In this document: positions 51,878 through 61,414 of the stretch, one piece after another
How the letters are laid out: the number at the start of each line of letters is the position of its first letter
Position numbering within the stretch: position 1 is the first letter of the stretch
Source: CAZPMT01 sp964587655
GTDB taxonomy: Bacteria > Hydrogenedentota > Hydrogenedentia > Hydrogenedentales > SLHB01
Assembly: GCA_964587655.1 (NCBI GenBank)
Contig: CAZPMT010000017.1
Location: 1 to 63,590 of the forward strand
Length of the DNA: 63,590 bases
Reading direction: 5' to 3'
Notes under the pieces: generated by a model
Database searches by the model: none
What the model was told of the DNA's origin: nothing
Seen by the model: the letters and a program-made list of their open reading frames with translations, nothing else
Made by a program: the position numbers and the translations under genes

Positions 51878-54202
51878 ATGGCGTTCTGTGTAATGGTTGC
51901 GGGTTTGATTGCCGCCGGAGGGCCGAGTGTGTTGTTGCTTTACCCATATGAGATTGAGCAGTCGGGGATTGAGATTGCTCGGGCTGGAACATATCACGTT
52001 TGGGTGTGGATCCCCGATGATGCAAAGGCCGTGATGACGTTGGCCGGAAAAGAGCTTAGCGCCGAGTCCCGGATCGAGAAGAAGAAGGGAATGGAGGTGT
52101 GGGTCAAAGCGGGGGAAACGGAACTGAAGACGGGGAAGATCGAGGCGCGCCTCGGCGAGAACATCGCAGCGCTGGCGCTGAGCACCGACGGCGCATTTGA
52201 TCCTTCGCGGGCCGTGGGGAACATGCGAGTGTTCGATCGTCCCGAGGCGGCGCGGGACCTGCGCGCGGAAACCGCCAAGCACACGGACACGGTTTTCACG
52301 ATGCCTGTTTTCGCCTCCCGCGACGAGTGGGATGCGTATGCGGCGAAACTGCGGAAGCGAATCCTGCTTTCCTGCGGCCTGCTGCCTCTTCCGGAAAGTA
52401 CTCCGCTGAAGGCCAGGATATCGGGGCGCATTGCACATGATGATTACACCGTCGAGAAGGTCCGGTTCGAGGCGCGCCCCGGGTTCCTTGTGACTGGAAA
52501 TCTGTATCGTCCGGTTGGGAAAGGGCCGTTTCCAGGGGTTGTCAATCCGCATGGCCACTGGAAGGAAGGTCGATTGGCGAACGAGGAATTGGGGTCGGTG
52601 CCGGGGCGGTGCATCACCTTGGCCCGGATGGGGATGGTGGCGTTCAGTTACGACATGATCGGGTACAACGACAGCATGCAGTTTGAACATCGCTTTGGGG
52701 GACCGAAAGAGAAGCTCTGGGGGATCAGTCCTTTCGCGATGCAATTGTGGTCGAGCATTCGTGCCGTGGATTTCTTGCAGAGCCTTCCCGACGTGGACCC
52801 GGAGCGCATCGGGTGCACGGGCGCCTCGGGCGGGGGTACGCAGACGTTTGCGTTGATGTCAGTGGATCCGCGCGTGAAGGTTGCGGCGCCTGTTAACATG
52901 ATCTCTCACAGCATGCAGGGCGGATGCCTGTGCGAGAATGCCCCAATCCTTCGCCTTAACAACTCGAATATGGAGATCGGCGCGATGATGGCTCCGCGTC
53001 CCCTTCTCATGGTTTCGGCGACGGGCGATTGGACTCGTGAGACGCCTCGTGTGGAGTATCCCGCGATCCGGAGCATCTATGCGCTGTATGGAGCTGAAGA
53101 CAAGGTCGCGAATGTGCCTGTCGACGCGCCGCACAACTACAACAAACCCAGCCGGGAAGCGATGTATCGATTCTTTGGCAAGTGGTTGTTGGGGGAGCGG
53201 GACAAGTGGGCCAACTACTCTGAACCCGCCTTCACCTTGGAGAAGGAACAAGACCTTCGTGTGTTTCCCGACAAGAAGCTCCCGAAAGGGCTGCCCACCG
53301 GCGAGGAGATCATAAAGAGGATCGTCGAGTCCACGAAGGAGAAATGGCAAAGCGCCCTGCCGAAGCGGAAAGAGGACTGCGAGGCCTTCCGAAAGGAGTA
53401 TGGCGATGTGTTGTCGCTTATTCTTGGCGCCGACGTCCCGGAGGTCAACGCGCTCGCGCCTGAGCGAGTGGGATATGAAGAACGAAAGGATCAGGGATAC
53501 GTAGTCGAACGTTGGGTGTTGCATCGCCGGTGCGTCGGGGATGCCGTGCCTACGCTGTTGTATCGCGCGTACGGCCCGGAAGTCCAGGATGCGGTGCTGG
53601 TCGTGCACGGAAAGGGCAAGGCCGCGCTGGCCGACGTTGAGAAGGGGATTCCGGGGCCGTTGATGTCGGGCCTGATCGCTCAAGGCAAGGCCGTGTTGGC
53701 GATAGATGCGTTTCTGATCGGCGAGCATAACACGCCGTGGAAGCGCGCCGTGCGAAAGCAGGTCGGGGAATTCATGGATACGTTCCAACCCACGGACACG
53801 GGCTATCGAGTTCAGGACGTGCTGACGGCCGTGTCGTACCTGAAGTCACGCAGGGATCTCTCGGGCAGGATTGACGTGGTTGGATTGGAGGAAGCGGGGC
53901 CTTGGTGCCTTCTTGCGAGCGCTATGGACGACGGGATCGCGAGGACGGTCATCGACGGGAACCGTTTTGACGTGGAAGACGACGCGGGCTGGGCTGAGAA
54001 CTACTACGTCCCTTGTATCCGGAGCGTGGGCGACGTCGAGACGGCCGCGGCGCTCATTGCGCCTCGTCCGCTGGTTTGCTTCAATGCGGCAGACTCCTTG
54101 GCGGCGCGCATTACAGGGCGGTTCAAGGCCGTTGATGCGGATACGGCGAGCGTAAGTTCCGATCCGATGGCGCCGGAGAAGATCCTGGAGTTGCTTCGGT
54201 AA
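51878..54202 (+). CDS. Large alpha/beta hydrolase (acetyl-xylan-esterase/AXE1-like)
   Basis: A 774-residue protein. GAAGGAGACAAGG precedes the ATG, 29 bases after hslV. A short hydrophobic N-terminus (VMVAGLIAAGGPSVLLLY) may be a signal or anchor, followed by a beta domain to about 130. The alpha/beta hydrolase domain (about 180-460) has GRIGC-like strands, the nucleophile Ser in GCTGASGGGTQ, and catalytic His near DAPHNYNK. A second, less conserved hydrolase-like region (DAVLVVHGKGKAALAD, VDVVGLEEAGPWCLLAS) follows, with Glu replacing Ser at the expected elbow, so it is probably inactive. Likely esterase on acetylated or methylated polysaccharide. Confidence 0.78.
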   Translation: MAFCVMVAGLIAAGGPSVLLLYPYEIEQSGIEIARAGTYHVWVWIPDDAKAVMTLAGKELSAESRIEKKKGMEVWVKAGETELKTGKIEARLGENIAALALSTDGAFDPSRAVGNMRVFDRPEAARDLRAETAKHTDTVFTMPVFASRDEWDAYAAKLRKRILLSCGLLPLPESTPLKARISGRIAHDDYTVEKVRFEARPGFLVTGNLYRPVGKGPFPGVVNPHGHWKEGRLANEELGSVPGRCITLARMGMVAFSYDMIGYNDSMQFEHRFGGPKEKLWGISPFAMQLWSSIRAVDFLQSLPDVDPERIGCTGASGGGTQTFALMSVDPRVKVAAPVNMISHSMQGGCLCENAPILRLNNSNMEIGAMMAPRPLLMVSATGDWTRETPRVEYPAIRSIYALYGAEDKVANVPVDAPHNYNKPSREAMYRFFGKWLLGERDKWANYSEPAFTLEKEQDLRVFPDKKLPKGLPTGEEIIKRIVESTKEKWQSALPKRKEDCEAFRKEYGDVLSLILGADVPEVNALAPERVGYEERKDQGYVVERWVLHRRCVGDAVPTLLYRAYGPEVQDAVLVVHGKGKAALADVEKGIPGPLMSGLIAQGKAVLAIDAFLIGEHNTPWKRAVRKQVGEFMDTFQPTDTGYRVQDVLTAVSYLKSRRDLSGRIDVVGLEEAGPWCLLASAMDDGIARTVIDGNRFDVEDDAGWAENYYVPCIRSVGDVETAAALIAPRPLVCFNAADSLAARITGRFKAVDADTASVSSDPMAPEKILELLR

Positions 54203-54304
54203 GAGCGTGCATGAAAAGTCCGGCAGACTGACAGCCTGCCGCACAAGTTCCGCGCCCCGGTTGCTTTTCGTACAAGATGGCTGAGCGAGCTTGGGGAGGC
54301 AGGG

Positions 54305-56821
54305 TTGAACCGTCCGCTTGTATGGTTTTCCGCGGCGTTCGCCATCGGGATGTTTGCGGCGGCAAGCGGCGTCGCGTTGGGAATGGCCTTTCCGCTTCTT
54401 CTCGTTGCGTTTGGCGGGGGACTGGTCTGGGTCCGATCTCCGGCGATCTTGGGCCGTCTCGTAAGTGTGTTGCTGGTTGCGTTCGGGGCTGGGGCTTTGT
54501 TGTGGAATGCGCGCCATCAGGGCCTTGCAGGGGATCCGCTCAGTTGGCATGTGGCCTCACATCCGGAGATCGAGGACTGGACCGTCGAGGGCAAGGTTCG
54601 TCTCTCCGGACTGGAGACCGCCGATTCGCAACGCTGCGATTTCTACATTGACGCGGATACCGCGTACGCGGCGGGAGAAACGCTTGATCTGCGCGGCGGC
54701 GTATCGGTTCGTTGGGGCAAACGGGACGGCACGCCCGTCTATGCGGGCGACCGTGTCCGGGTGAAGGGAGGCTTGACGGTCCGCCTCGCGGACGTGAACT
54801 TCGGCGTGCTCGGATACGAAGACTATCTCCGCAGACAGGGCATACACAGCAGCGTCGCGGTCTGGAATCCGCGGGGCGTCGAGATTGTGTCGCGCGGGGC
54901 TTGGTGGTCTCCGGCGAATTGGTCGTCGCGACTTCGGGAGACGTTAACGGAGCGGCTCCGAAACGCGATTCCCGAACCGGCGCAGCCGTTTGTGTTCGCG
55001 GTGTGGCTTGGACACCGGACCACCCTTCCCGATGATGAATACGAGCGGTACATCCAGTCCGGAACGGCACATATCCTCTCGATCTCAGGGATTCATATGG
55101 CGATGGTCTACGTGACCGTTTCGTTCGCTCTTGGCGTGTTCGTGCCTGATCGCCGCCGCCGGGCCGTGTTGATCATGGCATGCGTCGGATTGTTCGTGCT
55201 GATGTCCGGGGTGAGGCTGAGCGCATTGCGCGCGGCATTGATGGTAATCACGTACGTTCTCGCCGATCTCTTCGATCGTGAGCCCGATGCCCCGACGGCG
55301 CTGAGCATTTCGGCGCTTCTCTTGCTTGGATGGAACCCCGACATCATGTTTGACACCGGGTTTCAGTTGTCCTTTGCCAGCGTCGCCTCCATTCTGCTGT
55401 ACCGCGAGGGGTTCAACAGGCTTTTCGTGGAGGGCTTCGAGAGGCTCATAGCGGTCCGCCGGCACTTCCTCATACCTTCCGGGAAGATCTTGGACCGGCC
55501 TCGCGATACTTCCTCCGCGTTTCGGGGCCTCGGGAAGGGAGCCATGGTTCTGCGGGGCAGCATTTCGGTATCGTTGGCCGTGCAGGTGTTGCCGACGCCG
55601 CTGGCCGTAAACAGCTTTCACGTCTTGCCGCTTCTGGGAATTATCTCAAACCTTGCCGTCATACCGTTGTCGAGCGTTGTATTGTGGCTGTGTATGCTGA
55701 CCTCCCTTTCGGCTTTGGTCTCGCCCGGTATCGCGTCGTTGTTCGGGCACGCCATCTGGCCCGTGGTCGAGTTGATCCGCATGACGATCCAGACGGTAAC
55801 GCTGACCGAGTTCAGCCATCTCATCCTGGTGAGTCCGACGGTCGCCGCGATGGTCTGTTATTGCTGCGCGGCCGGCGCGGGATTGGGCGCAATTCACGGA
55901 TCGCGGCGGAAGGCATGGCTCCTATGCGGGGCCGCAATGCTGGCCTTGACTGTGTTCCTGTGGCGTCCCCTTTTTCCGCAACCCGAGGTGGTCTTTCTGG
56001 ATGTGGGACACGGAGATTCAGTATTTGTCCGGTCGCGCGAAGGAAAGACGCTGCTCGTGGACGGCGGCGATCGGCGCGGCCGATGGGATGTCGGGCAACG
56101 CATCGTGGCGCCCTTCCTTTGGTCCAATCATGTGCGGCGCTTGGACTACGTGGCGGCGAGTCATGGCGACACCGATCACATCGGAGGTCTGGAGTACATC
56201 CTGAGGCACTTCGAGGTCGGAACAGTGCTGATGAGCGTTAACGATTGGCAGCGGCCGCACGAGAAGGCGTTCATGCAGTCGTGCGCCGACCTGGGCGTTC
56301 CGATACGCCGCCTTCACGCGGGAGAAACATTTGATCTCGGCGGAACGGAGGTCGAGGTATTGCACCCGCCCATCGCCAGCCACGAGTCCGAGGAATTGAA
56401 TAACAATTCTCTTGTGTTGAGGCTCCGTTGGGAAGGGACAACGGTCCTTCTTCCCGGCGACATTGAAGCGCCTGCCGAGGCAACCGTCAGCCGTTCCGAA
56501 TGCCGCGCTGCGGTCTTGAAGGCGCCGCATCACGGGTCGAAGACATCGAGTTCGACCCTGTTTCTCGATGCGGTGCTGCCCGTCGAATGCATAGTGTCGA
56601 CGGGCGGCACGCGCGGACACGAGTCGTGTGATGAAGAAGTGTTGGCGCGCTATGTCGCGCGAGGAATGCGCGTCTGGCGCACGGACGTCATGGGAGGCAT
56701 TCGCCTGATCCCGCGTCATGGAGCGGTCACGGTTGAAGCGGCGCGTCCCTTGCGAGGTTATCCGCGCTTTCTCAATGCGGAGGACCCATTGCGAGATCAA
56801 GCCTCGGCAGCGATCCGTTAG
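54305..56821 (+). CDS. comEC: ComEC/Rec2 DNA internalisation protein
   Basis: An 838-residue membrane protein that forms the inner-membrane channel for transformation DNA. It starts at a TTG with GGGGAGG upstream. The N-terminal DUF4131 region has two helices and an OB-like fold (FDLRG-type WTVEGKVRLSG). The Competence domain follows with many helices (SGTAHILSISGIHMAMVYVT, GLFVLMSGVRLSALRAALMV). A C-terminal metallo-beta-lactamase domain has VFLDVGHGDSVFV and the metal motif ASHGDTDHIGG. All domains of the full-length family are present. No other competence genes are in the window. Confidence 0.93.
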   Translation: MNRPLVWFSAAFAIGMFAAASGVALGMAFPLLLVAFGGGLVWVRSPAILGRLVSVLLVAFGAGALLWNARHQGLAGDPLSWHVASHPEIEDWTVEGKVRLSGLETADSQRCDFYIDADTAYAAGETLDLRGGVSVRWGKRDGTPVYAGDRVRVKGGLTVRLADVNFGVLGYEDYLRRQGIHSSVAVWNPRGVEIVSRGAWWSPANWSSRLRETLTERLRNAIPEPAQPFVFAVWLGHRTTLPDDEYERYIQSGTAHILSISGIHMAMVYVTVSFALGVFVPDRRRRAVLIMACVGLFVLMSGVRLSALRAALMVITYVLADLFDREPDAPTALSISALLLLGWNPDIMFDTGFQLSFASVASILLYREGFNRLFVEGFERLIAVRRHFLIPSGKILDRPRDTSSAFRGLGKGAMVLRGSISVSLAVQVLPTPLAVNSFHVLPLLGIISNLAVIPLSSVVLWLCMLTSLSALVSPGIASLFGHAIWPVVELIRMTIQTVTLTEFSHLILVSPTVAAMVCYCCAAGAGLGAIHGSRRKAWLLCGAAMLALTVFLWRPLFPQPEVVFLDVGHGDSVFVRSREGKTLLVDGGDRRGRWDVGQRIVAPFLWSNHVRRLDYVAASHGDTDHIGGLEYILRHFEVGTVLMSVNDWQRPHEKAFMQSCADLGVPIRRLHAGETFDLGGTEVEVLHPPIASHESEELNNNSLVLRLRWEGTTVLLPGDIEAPAEATVSRSECRAAVLKAPHHGSKTSSSTLFLDAVLPVECIVSTGGTRGHESCDEEVLARYVARGMRVWRTDVMGGIRLIPRHGAVTVEAARPLRGYPRFLNAEDPLRDQASAAIR

Positions 56822-56897
56822 TGTACGGAATCATAATTGCAGGATCTTAACGAAGCGGTTGTTCCGGGCATTTGAGAAGTACAAGCATATACCGTGG

Positions 56898-57006
56898 GTT
56901 ATTTTCCCCCTTTGAAGGGGGTTAGGGGGATGTTGGGTTGCTGACACAAACTACCGGCAAGCGCGCAAGAACATCCCCCTAACCCCCTTCAAAGGGGGAA
57001 AATAAC
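56898..57006. repeat. Large palindromic repeat with perfect 37-bp arms
   Basis: Arms 56898-56934 and 56970-57006 are exact reverse complements around a 35-base loop, and each arm contains its own CCCCCTTTGAAGGGGG palindrome. This AT-flanked C5/G5 type is a known kind of intergenic repeat in many genomes. It lies between convergent comEC and sulfatase genes and could terminate both. The rest of 56822-57085 shows nothing else. Confidence 0.85.
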
Positions 57007-57085
57007 ATAGCCAGCATCTTTACGATAAGTCGCCAACAGGATGACGCACTACACTAGATCTGCGTCAAAGCCGCTCACGCCCCGT

Positions 57086-58552
57086 TCACGTTGGAAAGTC
57101 GCTCGCCTTTCCAACGGGCCGCGTGTTCTTTCCGGCAACGTCCGTCAGCGCGTCGCCGAGATCTTCGCGGGCCTTCTGCGCCAACGCGCGGAGGCGTTCG
57201 GCGATATCGGGATGGTCCTTGAGCACGGACTTTTGTTCACCGATATCGACATCGAGGTTATAGAGGGCCTCGGGAATCCTTGCATCCGGCGCTGTTACGT
57301 GGGTGTAAATGTCCTCGCCCGCCAGGTTGTTCGCGAGCTTGAGTTTCCAGGCGCCGCTGCGCACGGCGCGCAGGTTGTTGCCTGAGTAATAGTAGAACTC
57401 CTCGTACGGACTCTTGGCGCGCGGCCGGCCGGTCATCAGCGTGCGGATGTCTTTCCCGTCGATGATGCGGTCTTGCGGCGGCGTTCCGCCGGCCATTCGC
57501 GTGAACGTCGGCAGTATATCCATCGTCGTTGCGAACTCGGTGCAGACTGCGCCCGGAGGTATCAGCCCGGGGCAGCGCATGACGCACGGCACGCGGAGTC
57601 CGCCTTCATAGATCGTTCCCTTGCCTGAACGGAGCGGAGTTGCCGAGCCGCCCGCTTCGCCTTGTAAGAGCCACGGACCATTATCCGACGTGAAGATGAC
57701 AACCGTGTTCCCATCGATGCCGTTGCGCGCAAGCGCTTCGAGGATCTGGCCGACGCCCCAATCGATGCACTCGACCACATCGCCATAGAGTCCGCCGGCG
57801 GACTTCCCGCGGAAGCGTTCCGAGACGTGCAGAGGTACGTGAGGCATGTTGTGGGCCAGATAGAGGAAGAACGGGCGATCTCGGTTCTCCTCGATGAACT
57901 TGACGGCCTCCTGAGTGTAGCGCTCGGTAAGGGTTTCCTGGGTTGCCGGCTCTTCAACCTTCTCTTCGTTTCGCAGGATATACGACGGGTTCATGTCATT
58001 GCTGTAGGGTATGCCGAAATACGAATCGAACCCGTGGCGCGTCGGCAGGAAAGGCGGCAGGTGTCCGAGATGCCACTTCCCCACGCACGCCGTTGCGTAG
58101 CCCAGATCCTTGAGGGACTCGGCGACGGTTATCTCGTTCGGATTCAGGCCGACGGTCGACCACGGGAAGAGAACGACTCCAAGCGGCCCCTCGCGACCGC
58201 CCTCGCGCGGGAACGAGGCAAGACCGACACGCTGCGCATAGCATCCGGTCATAAGTGCCGCGCGGGAAGGCGTGCAGACGGAGGCCGCAACATGGAAGTC
58301 GGTGAACTTGATTCCCTCCCCCGCCATTTGGTCGATTCGCGGCGTCCTTATGCGAGGCGCGCCGAAACAGCCGAGATCGCCATAGCCGAGATCATCGGTG
58401 AGGATGAAGACGAAGTTCGGAGGACGGTCGGGGCCCGCGCTTCGCGGTCCGAGTTTTCTGGTTGCGCAGCCTGCGAGGGCAAATCCCACTGTACCTGTCA
58501 CCGAGCGTATGAGGAATTCCCTTCGGGTTTGACGCTGTCGGTGTTTGTCCAT
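57086..58552 (-). CDS. Tat-exported arylsulfatase-type sulfatase
   Basis: A 488-residue sulfatase. The start at 58552 (MDKHRQRQTRREFLIRS) has GGGGAGG upstream. The twin-arginine motif RREFLIRS and a lipobox-like ALAGC (Cys29) indicate Tat export, perhaps with a lipid anchor. The catalytic CTPSR (Cys93, the formylglycine precursor) lies in SVCTPSRAALMTG, and metal ligands appear in ILTDDLGYGD (Asp53, Asp54) and in FTSDNGPW. A formylglycine-generating enzyme is needed but is not in the window. It would desulfate sulfated polysaccharides, which fits the carbohydrate enzymes nearby. Confidence 0.93.
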   Translation of the reverse strand: MDKHRQRQTRREFLIRSVTGTVGFALAGCATRKLGPRSAGPDRPPNFVFILTDDLGYGDLGCFGAPRIRTPRIDQMAGEGIKFTDFHVAASVCTPSRAALMTGCYAQRVGLASFPREGGREGPLGVVLFPWSTVGLNPNEITVAESLKDLGYATACVGKWHLGHLPPFLPTRHGFDSYFGIPYSNDMNPSYILRNEEKVEEPATQETLTERYTQEAVKFIEENRDRPFFLYLAHNMPHVPLHVSERFRGKSAGGLYGDVVECIDWGVGQILEALARNGIDGNTVVIFTSDNGPWLLQGEAGGSATPLRSGKGTIYEGGLRVPCVMRCPGLIPPGAVCTEFATTMDILPTFTRMAGGTPPQDRIIDGKDIRTLMTGRPRAKSPYEEFYYYSGNNLRAVRSGAWKLKLANNLAGEDIYTHVTAPDARIPEALYNLDVDIGEQKSVLKDHPDIAERLRALAQKAREDLGDALTDVAGKNTRPVGKASDFPT

Positions 58553-58672
58553 AATTGCCTCCCCGTCTTCCCATCGCAATAGCGAATTCGTCATGCCGCG
58601 GCATGATACACCTTCGCAATAGCCAAATGCGCGCTCACGAGGACACACGGAAATCCTGAACTCGTCGGGATC

Positions 58673-58701
58673 TTGATTATGTGCCCGCCGTTTCGTATAA
58701 T
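58673..58701 (+). promoter_or_regulatory. Promoter of tRNA-Ala
   Basis: TTGATT (58673-58678), a 17-base spacer and a perfect TATAAT (58696-58701), 32 bases before the tRNA. Confidence 0.82.
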
Positions 58702-58733
58702 GTGCTTGCGTCGAGTGCCGTACACATCCGCGT

Positions 58734-58810
58734 GGGGATGTAGCTCAGTTTGGGAGAGCGCTTGACTGGCAGTCAAGAGGTCGCCAGTTCGATCCTGGTC
58801 ATCTCCACCA
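58734..58810 (+). tRNA. tRNA-Ala(GGC)
   Basis: The acceptor GGGGATG pairs with CATCTCC (one G-T), then A and CCA. The anticodon GGC lies in GACTGGCAGTC. The T arm is GCCAG-TTCGATC-CTGGT. It is 77 bases long. Its 3' end adjoins a terminator and an integrase, so it is a probable integration target. Confidence 0.95.
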
Positions 58811-58819
58811 TATAAATCT

Positions 58820-58858
58820 AAGAGCGGCAGGGGTTTACAACAAATTCTTGCCGCTCTT
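58820..58858 (+). terminator. Intrinsic terminator after tRNA-Ala
   Basis: Exact 10-bp arms AAGAGCGGCA and TGCCGCTCTT surround a 19-base loop and are followed by TCTTTT. Confidence 0.85.
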
Positions 58859-58868
58859 TCTTTTGCTA

Positions 58869-58898
58869 TTGACAAGCCTGTACCCCATTTTGTATCCT
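58869..58898 (+). promoter_or_regulatory. Promoter of the third integrase gene
   Basis: TTGACA (58869-58874), an 18-base spacer and TATCCT (58893-58898), 32 bases before the ATG. Confidence 0.65.
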
Positions 58899-58930
58899 GT
58901 ATTTCGCGGATCAATACGGAGTAATGGGCT

Positions 58931-59968
58931 ATGGCTTACCTCAAGCAACGCGGCGATAAGTGGTACGTGGTTTGGTATCAGGACGGAAAAAAACGCGCGA
59001 AGTCTTTGGAGACCACAAAAGAAAATGTCGCGCGTAAGCGTCTGGCCCTCTGGAATTCGGAGCTAGAAAAACGGAAATGGGAGCCGCCGAAACTCGACCC
59101 GCCAGTCGATACTTTCTGGTCTGCCCTTGAGCCTTGGCTCAAGACTCACCGTTCCCGCGCACACCACCAGTGGATGACCTATCAATGGGCACATTTCAAG
59201 ACAGAGTTCAGCAAGGCCCAAACTCTTTCGCAAGTAGCTCGGTCGCACGTTGAAGAACTCAAGATGCGCTGGGTCGAACTCGGTAAGCCGGCGGTAACAA
59301 TCAACGGCTTCTTGAAGGCGATGCGCAGTGCATACAACCATTCTATAAAGCTTGGGGCATACAACGGAGCCAATCCTTTTTCGCGTTGTGAAATGATTCC
59401 TGAGCCAAAGACTGAGAAAGGAGCGCTTACAAAAGCGGAGTTTGGCAAACTCTATGAGACAGCCTGTATTCACGGCAAGGTGCGAGAGAGCAAGGACATT
59501 CAGATCGTGTTTGCCCTTGGCTATTACGCAGGCCTACGCAAAGAAGAAATTATCAATGTCCAGTGGTCCTGGATAGATTGGAAAAGAAAGATTCTAGCCG
59601 TCCGCCAGGACGCACACTTCACAACTAAGAATAAGAAAGACCGAGAGATTCCTTTAAGTCCCAGTTTGGCGAAGATACTCAAGCCCTTCAAGAGTGAAAC
59701 GGGTTTCATCTACCGACCTGAAAAGAAAGCCGGTGTAAATAGGCACTATCGAACCGATTTCAAGAAGGCGTTCGCCAACGTTTCAAACAAGGCCGGTCTT
59801 CAATGGGTTACGCCGCATATTCTGCGCCATTCATTTGCGACTAACTTGATCAAAACCGGGGCGAGCATTGCCTTGGTGTCCAAGTGGCTGGGCCACCAAA
59901 GCATAGATGTAACGGTTGACGTTTACGGCCATTTGCAGGGTTACCACAAGGGGATAGAGGCACTTTGA
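58931..59968 (+). CDS. int: Tyrosine recombinase/integrase next to tRNA-Ala
   Basis: A 345-residue integrase, start MAYLKQRGDKWYVVWYQDG with GGAG about nine bases upstream. The N-terminal arm-binding beta domain, the SAM-like domain (about 60-165) and the catalytic domain follow. Active-site boxes are Arg in YYAGLRKEEIINVQW, Lys in the beta hairpin, HILRHSFATNL, LGHQSIDV and Tyr in TVDVYGHLQ. It reads away from tRNA-Ala and begins a region of small, patchy genes. I did not find a second copy of the tRNA-Ala 3' end before 63590, so the far end, if any, is outside or has decayed. Confidence 0.93.
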   Translation: MAYLKQRGDKWYVVWYQDGKKRAKSLETTKENVARKRLALWNSELEKRKWEPPKLDPPVDTFWSALEPWLKTHRSRAHHQWMTYQWAHFKTEFSKAQTLSQVARSHVEELKMRWVELGKPAVTINGFLKAMRSAYNHSIKLGAYNGANPFSRCEMIPEPKTEKGALTKAEFGKLYETACIHGKVRESKDIQIVFALGYYAGLRKEEIINVQWSWIDWKRKILAVRQDAHFTTKNKKDREIPLSPSLAKILKPFKSETGFIYRPEKKAGVNRHYRTDFKKAFANVSNKAGLQWVTPHILRHSFATNLIKTGASIALVSKWLGHQSIDVTVDVYGHLQGYHKGIEAL

Positions 59969-60093
59969 GATCAATGTCACACCGCCAGATGCTCTAGCAA
60001 GGACGTCTGCGCCTGTCACTTGAAAGAGTCGACACGTGGAGGAATCTTTTTTCTCCGGGCCTGCTTCGAGTAAGATGCCGCGTGGGAGACACA

Positions 60094-60408
60094 ATGATGG
60101 ACCCGACCAACCGCAATGTTGAACAGGAGTGTAAGGACTTCCTGAATCGCTTCTTTGACAGCTACCGCAACGATACTCTGCAGAAGCAAGCTTTGAAGGC
60201 ACTGCGGTTTATCATGGCCAGCGACAAGCCGCTGTTAGGGAAGCCTGCCGGTTGGGCAGCGGGCATCGTCTATGCATTGGCCAACCGCTACCGCCGCCCC
60301 TGTGGCGTGCCAGGTCTACTCAACAAGGAAGGCGAGGAATTCTTCGGGGTCACGATGGGGACGATCCGAGAGCGAGCGGTACGGGTTGACGAGCGACTCG
60401 AGATTTGA
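60094..60408 (+). CDS. DUF6398-like small protein
   Basis: About 104 residues, starting MMDPTNRN with GGGAG five bases upstream. The segment KPAGWAAGIVYALANRYRRP followed by FFGVTMGTIRERAVRVDERL resembles DUF6398, a small helical family often at the end of SEC-C or plasmid-type proteins, with an HTH-like end. Possible DNA-binding. The assignment is from memory of the family pattern. Confidence 0.6.
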   Translation: MMDPTNRNVEQECKDFLNRFFDSYRNDTLQKQALKALRFIMASDKPLLGKPAGWAAGIVYALANRYRRPCGVPGLLNKEGEEFFGVTMGTIRERAVRVDERLEI

Positions 60409-60446
60409 ACTTCGCGTGTGCCTGGCAATGCCCTGACTGGTTCTCA

Positions 60447-60662
60447 ATGTTGACGCGTAGTGTACAAGGCGACCAAGTCACGGAAGGGCAAACTGAACAG
60501 CCGGGCCGTCGGGTCGGCCTGTATCCCACAATAGCGGGTATGAAGGGACAAGACGTCAAGGAAGTCTGCACCGTAAGCCTTGTGGCCGACGGCGACCCGT
60601 ATGGCGAAGCACCTGCGTCCGTACTTGCCTTGGCCAAGAAGCAGGGAACGGCAAAGAAGTAG
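60447..60662 (+). CDS. Uncertain small open frame
   Basis: About 71 codons (MLTRSVQGDQVTEG to KKQGTAKK). There is no clear ribosome-binding site and no recognisable domain. The Ala/Lys-rich end could be coding. It may be a remnant. Confidence 0.25.
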   Translation: MLTRSVQGDQVTEGQTEQPGRRVGLYPTIAGMKGQDVKEVCTVSLVADGDPYGEAPASVLALAKKQGTAKK

Positions 60663-60722
60663 AACCGTTTAAGGGACGTGGAGATCAGATCCATGTGATC
60701 AAGAATCCAAGACTTTCGAACC

Positions 60723-60756
60723 GCTGGCCCGGGGGCATTGCCCTCGGGGCCAGCAA
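60723..60756. terminator. Hairpin, possible terminator
   Basis: GCTGGCCC and GGGGCCAGC arms with extra pairing (GGGGCA/TGCCCT) form a GC-rich stem of about 15 bp with little loop. No long T-run follows, so the terminator role is uncertain. Confidence 0.45.
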
Positions 60757-60771
60757 ATAAGGGGTAAGATT

Positions 60772-61197
60772 ATGAACGACAATTGCGCTAGCAAGAGGGC
60801 TCGGCACCGTCCTTCGGCCACGGAAATCAGATTCTACGATTCGCGTGAGGATGACGCTAACCCCGTGAAGGTGGTCGACGTCGGTGATTCAACAGAACTG
60901 GTATTGTGGGCTGTATGGGCGGGAGATGACATTGAGATCTCACTTAGCTCGACCGCTCAGGAGTGCCAACGGACAGGGATGTATTACGCGTTTTTCGAGA
61001 ACTACACATATGCGAACAGTTTTTCGAAGAAAATAGATCTGGACGGCCTTGATCAGGCGCAGTGGCTCTTCCAGATGGATGTCGTATTGATCGGTGAAGA
61101 CCAGATCGAGGAGAGGATCAAGGAACTGGTAATTGGCCACAAAAACGAGATCCTCAGAATCCGAAAAGAGAATATGAAGCAGAGCAAGACGGGTTAG
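60772..61197 (+). CDS. Hypothetical protein
   Basis: A 141-residue protein (MNDNCASKRARHRP). It is preceded by AAGGGGTAAGATT. The middle is beta-rich (VVDVGDSTELVLWAVWAGDD) and the end is a basic helix (EERIKELVIGHKNEILRIRK). No family recognised. It is in the region next to the third integrase. Confidence 0.5.
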   Translation: MNDNCASKRARHRPSATEIRFYDSREDDANPVKVVDVGDSTELVLWAVWAGDDIEISLSSTAQECQRTGMYYAFFENYTYANSFSKKIDLDGLDQAQWLFQMDVVLIGEDQIEERIKELVIGHKNEILRIRKENMKQSKTG

Positions 61198-61367
61198 GCA
61201 TAAGTCAAACCCGTAAGGCTCGGCTGCAATACGCGCAATACGCGCTATCGAAGCCGTCTGCGCAGCCATCGGGATTCTCGATCCGGCAGTATGTGATGGG
61301 TTTAGGCATGCAGAAATCCGGGCGATGAGAACAGTTAGCGTCGGCATTCAAGCCAGATAGCACGAAG

Positions 61368-61414
61368 GTTAGCGGGGGACGGATTCGAACCGCCAACCTT
61401 CGGCCTATGACCCC
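61368..61414 (-). tRNA. tRNA 3'-half fragment (Met-like anticodon CAT), not a functional gene
   Basis: On the minus strand GGGGTCATAGGCCGAAGG is followed by a T arm GGCGG-TTCGAAT-CCGTC and CCCCCGCTA. This is the 3' half of a tRNA from the anticodon region, but the matching 5' half is absent. It resembles an att-type remnant. The region 61198-61614 shows nothing else. Confidence 0.45.
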
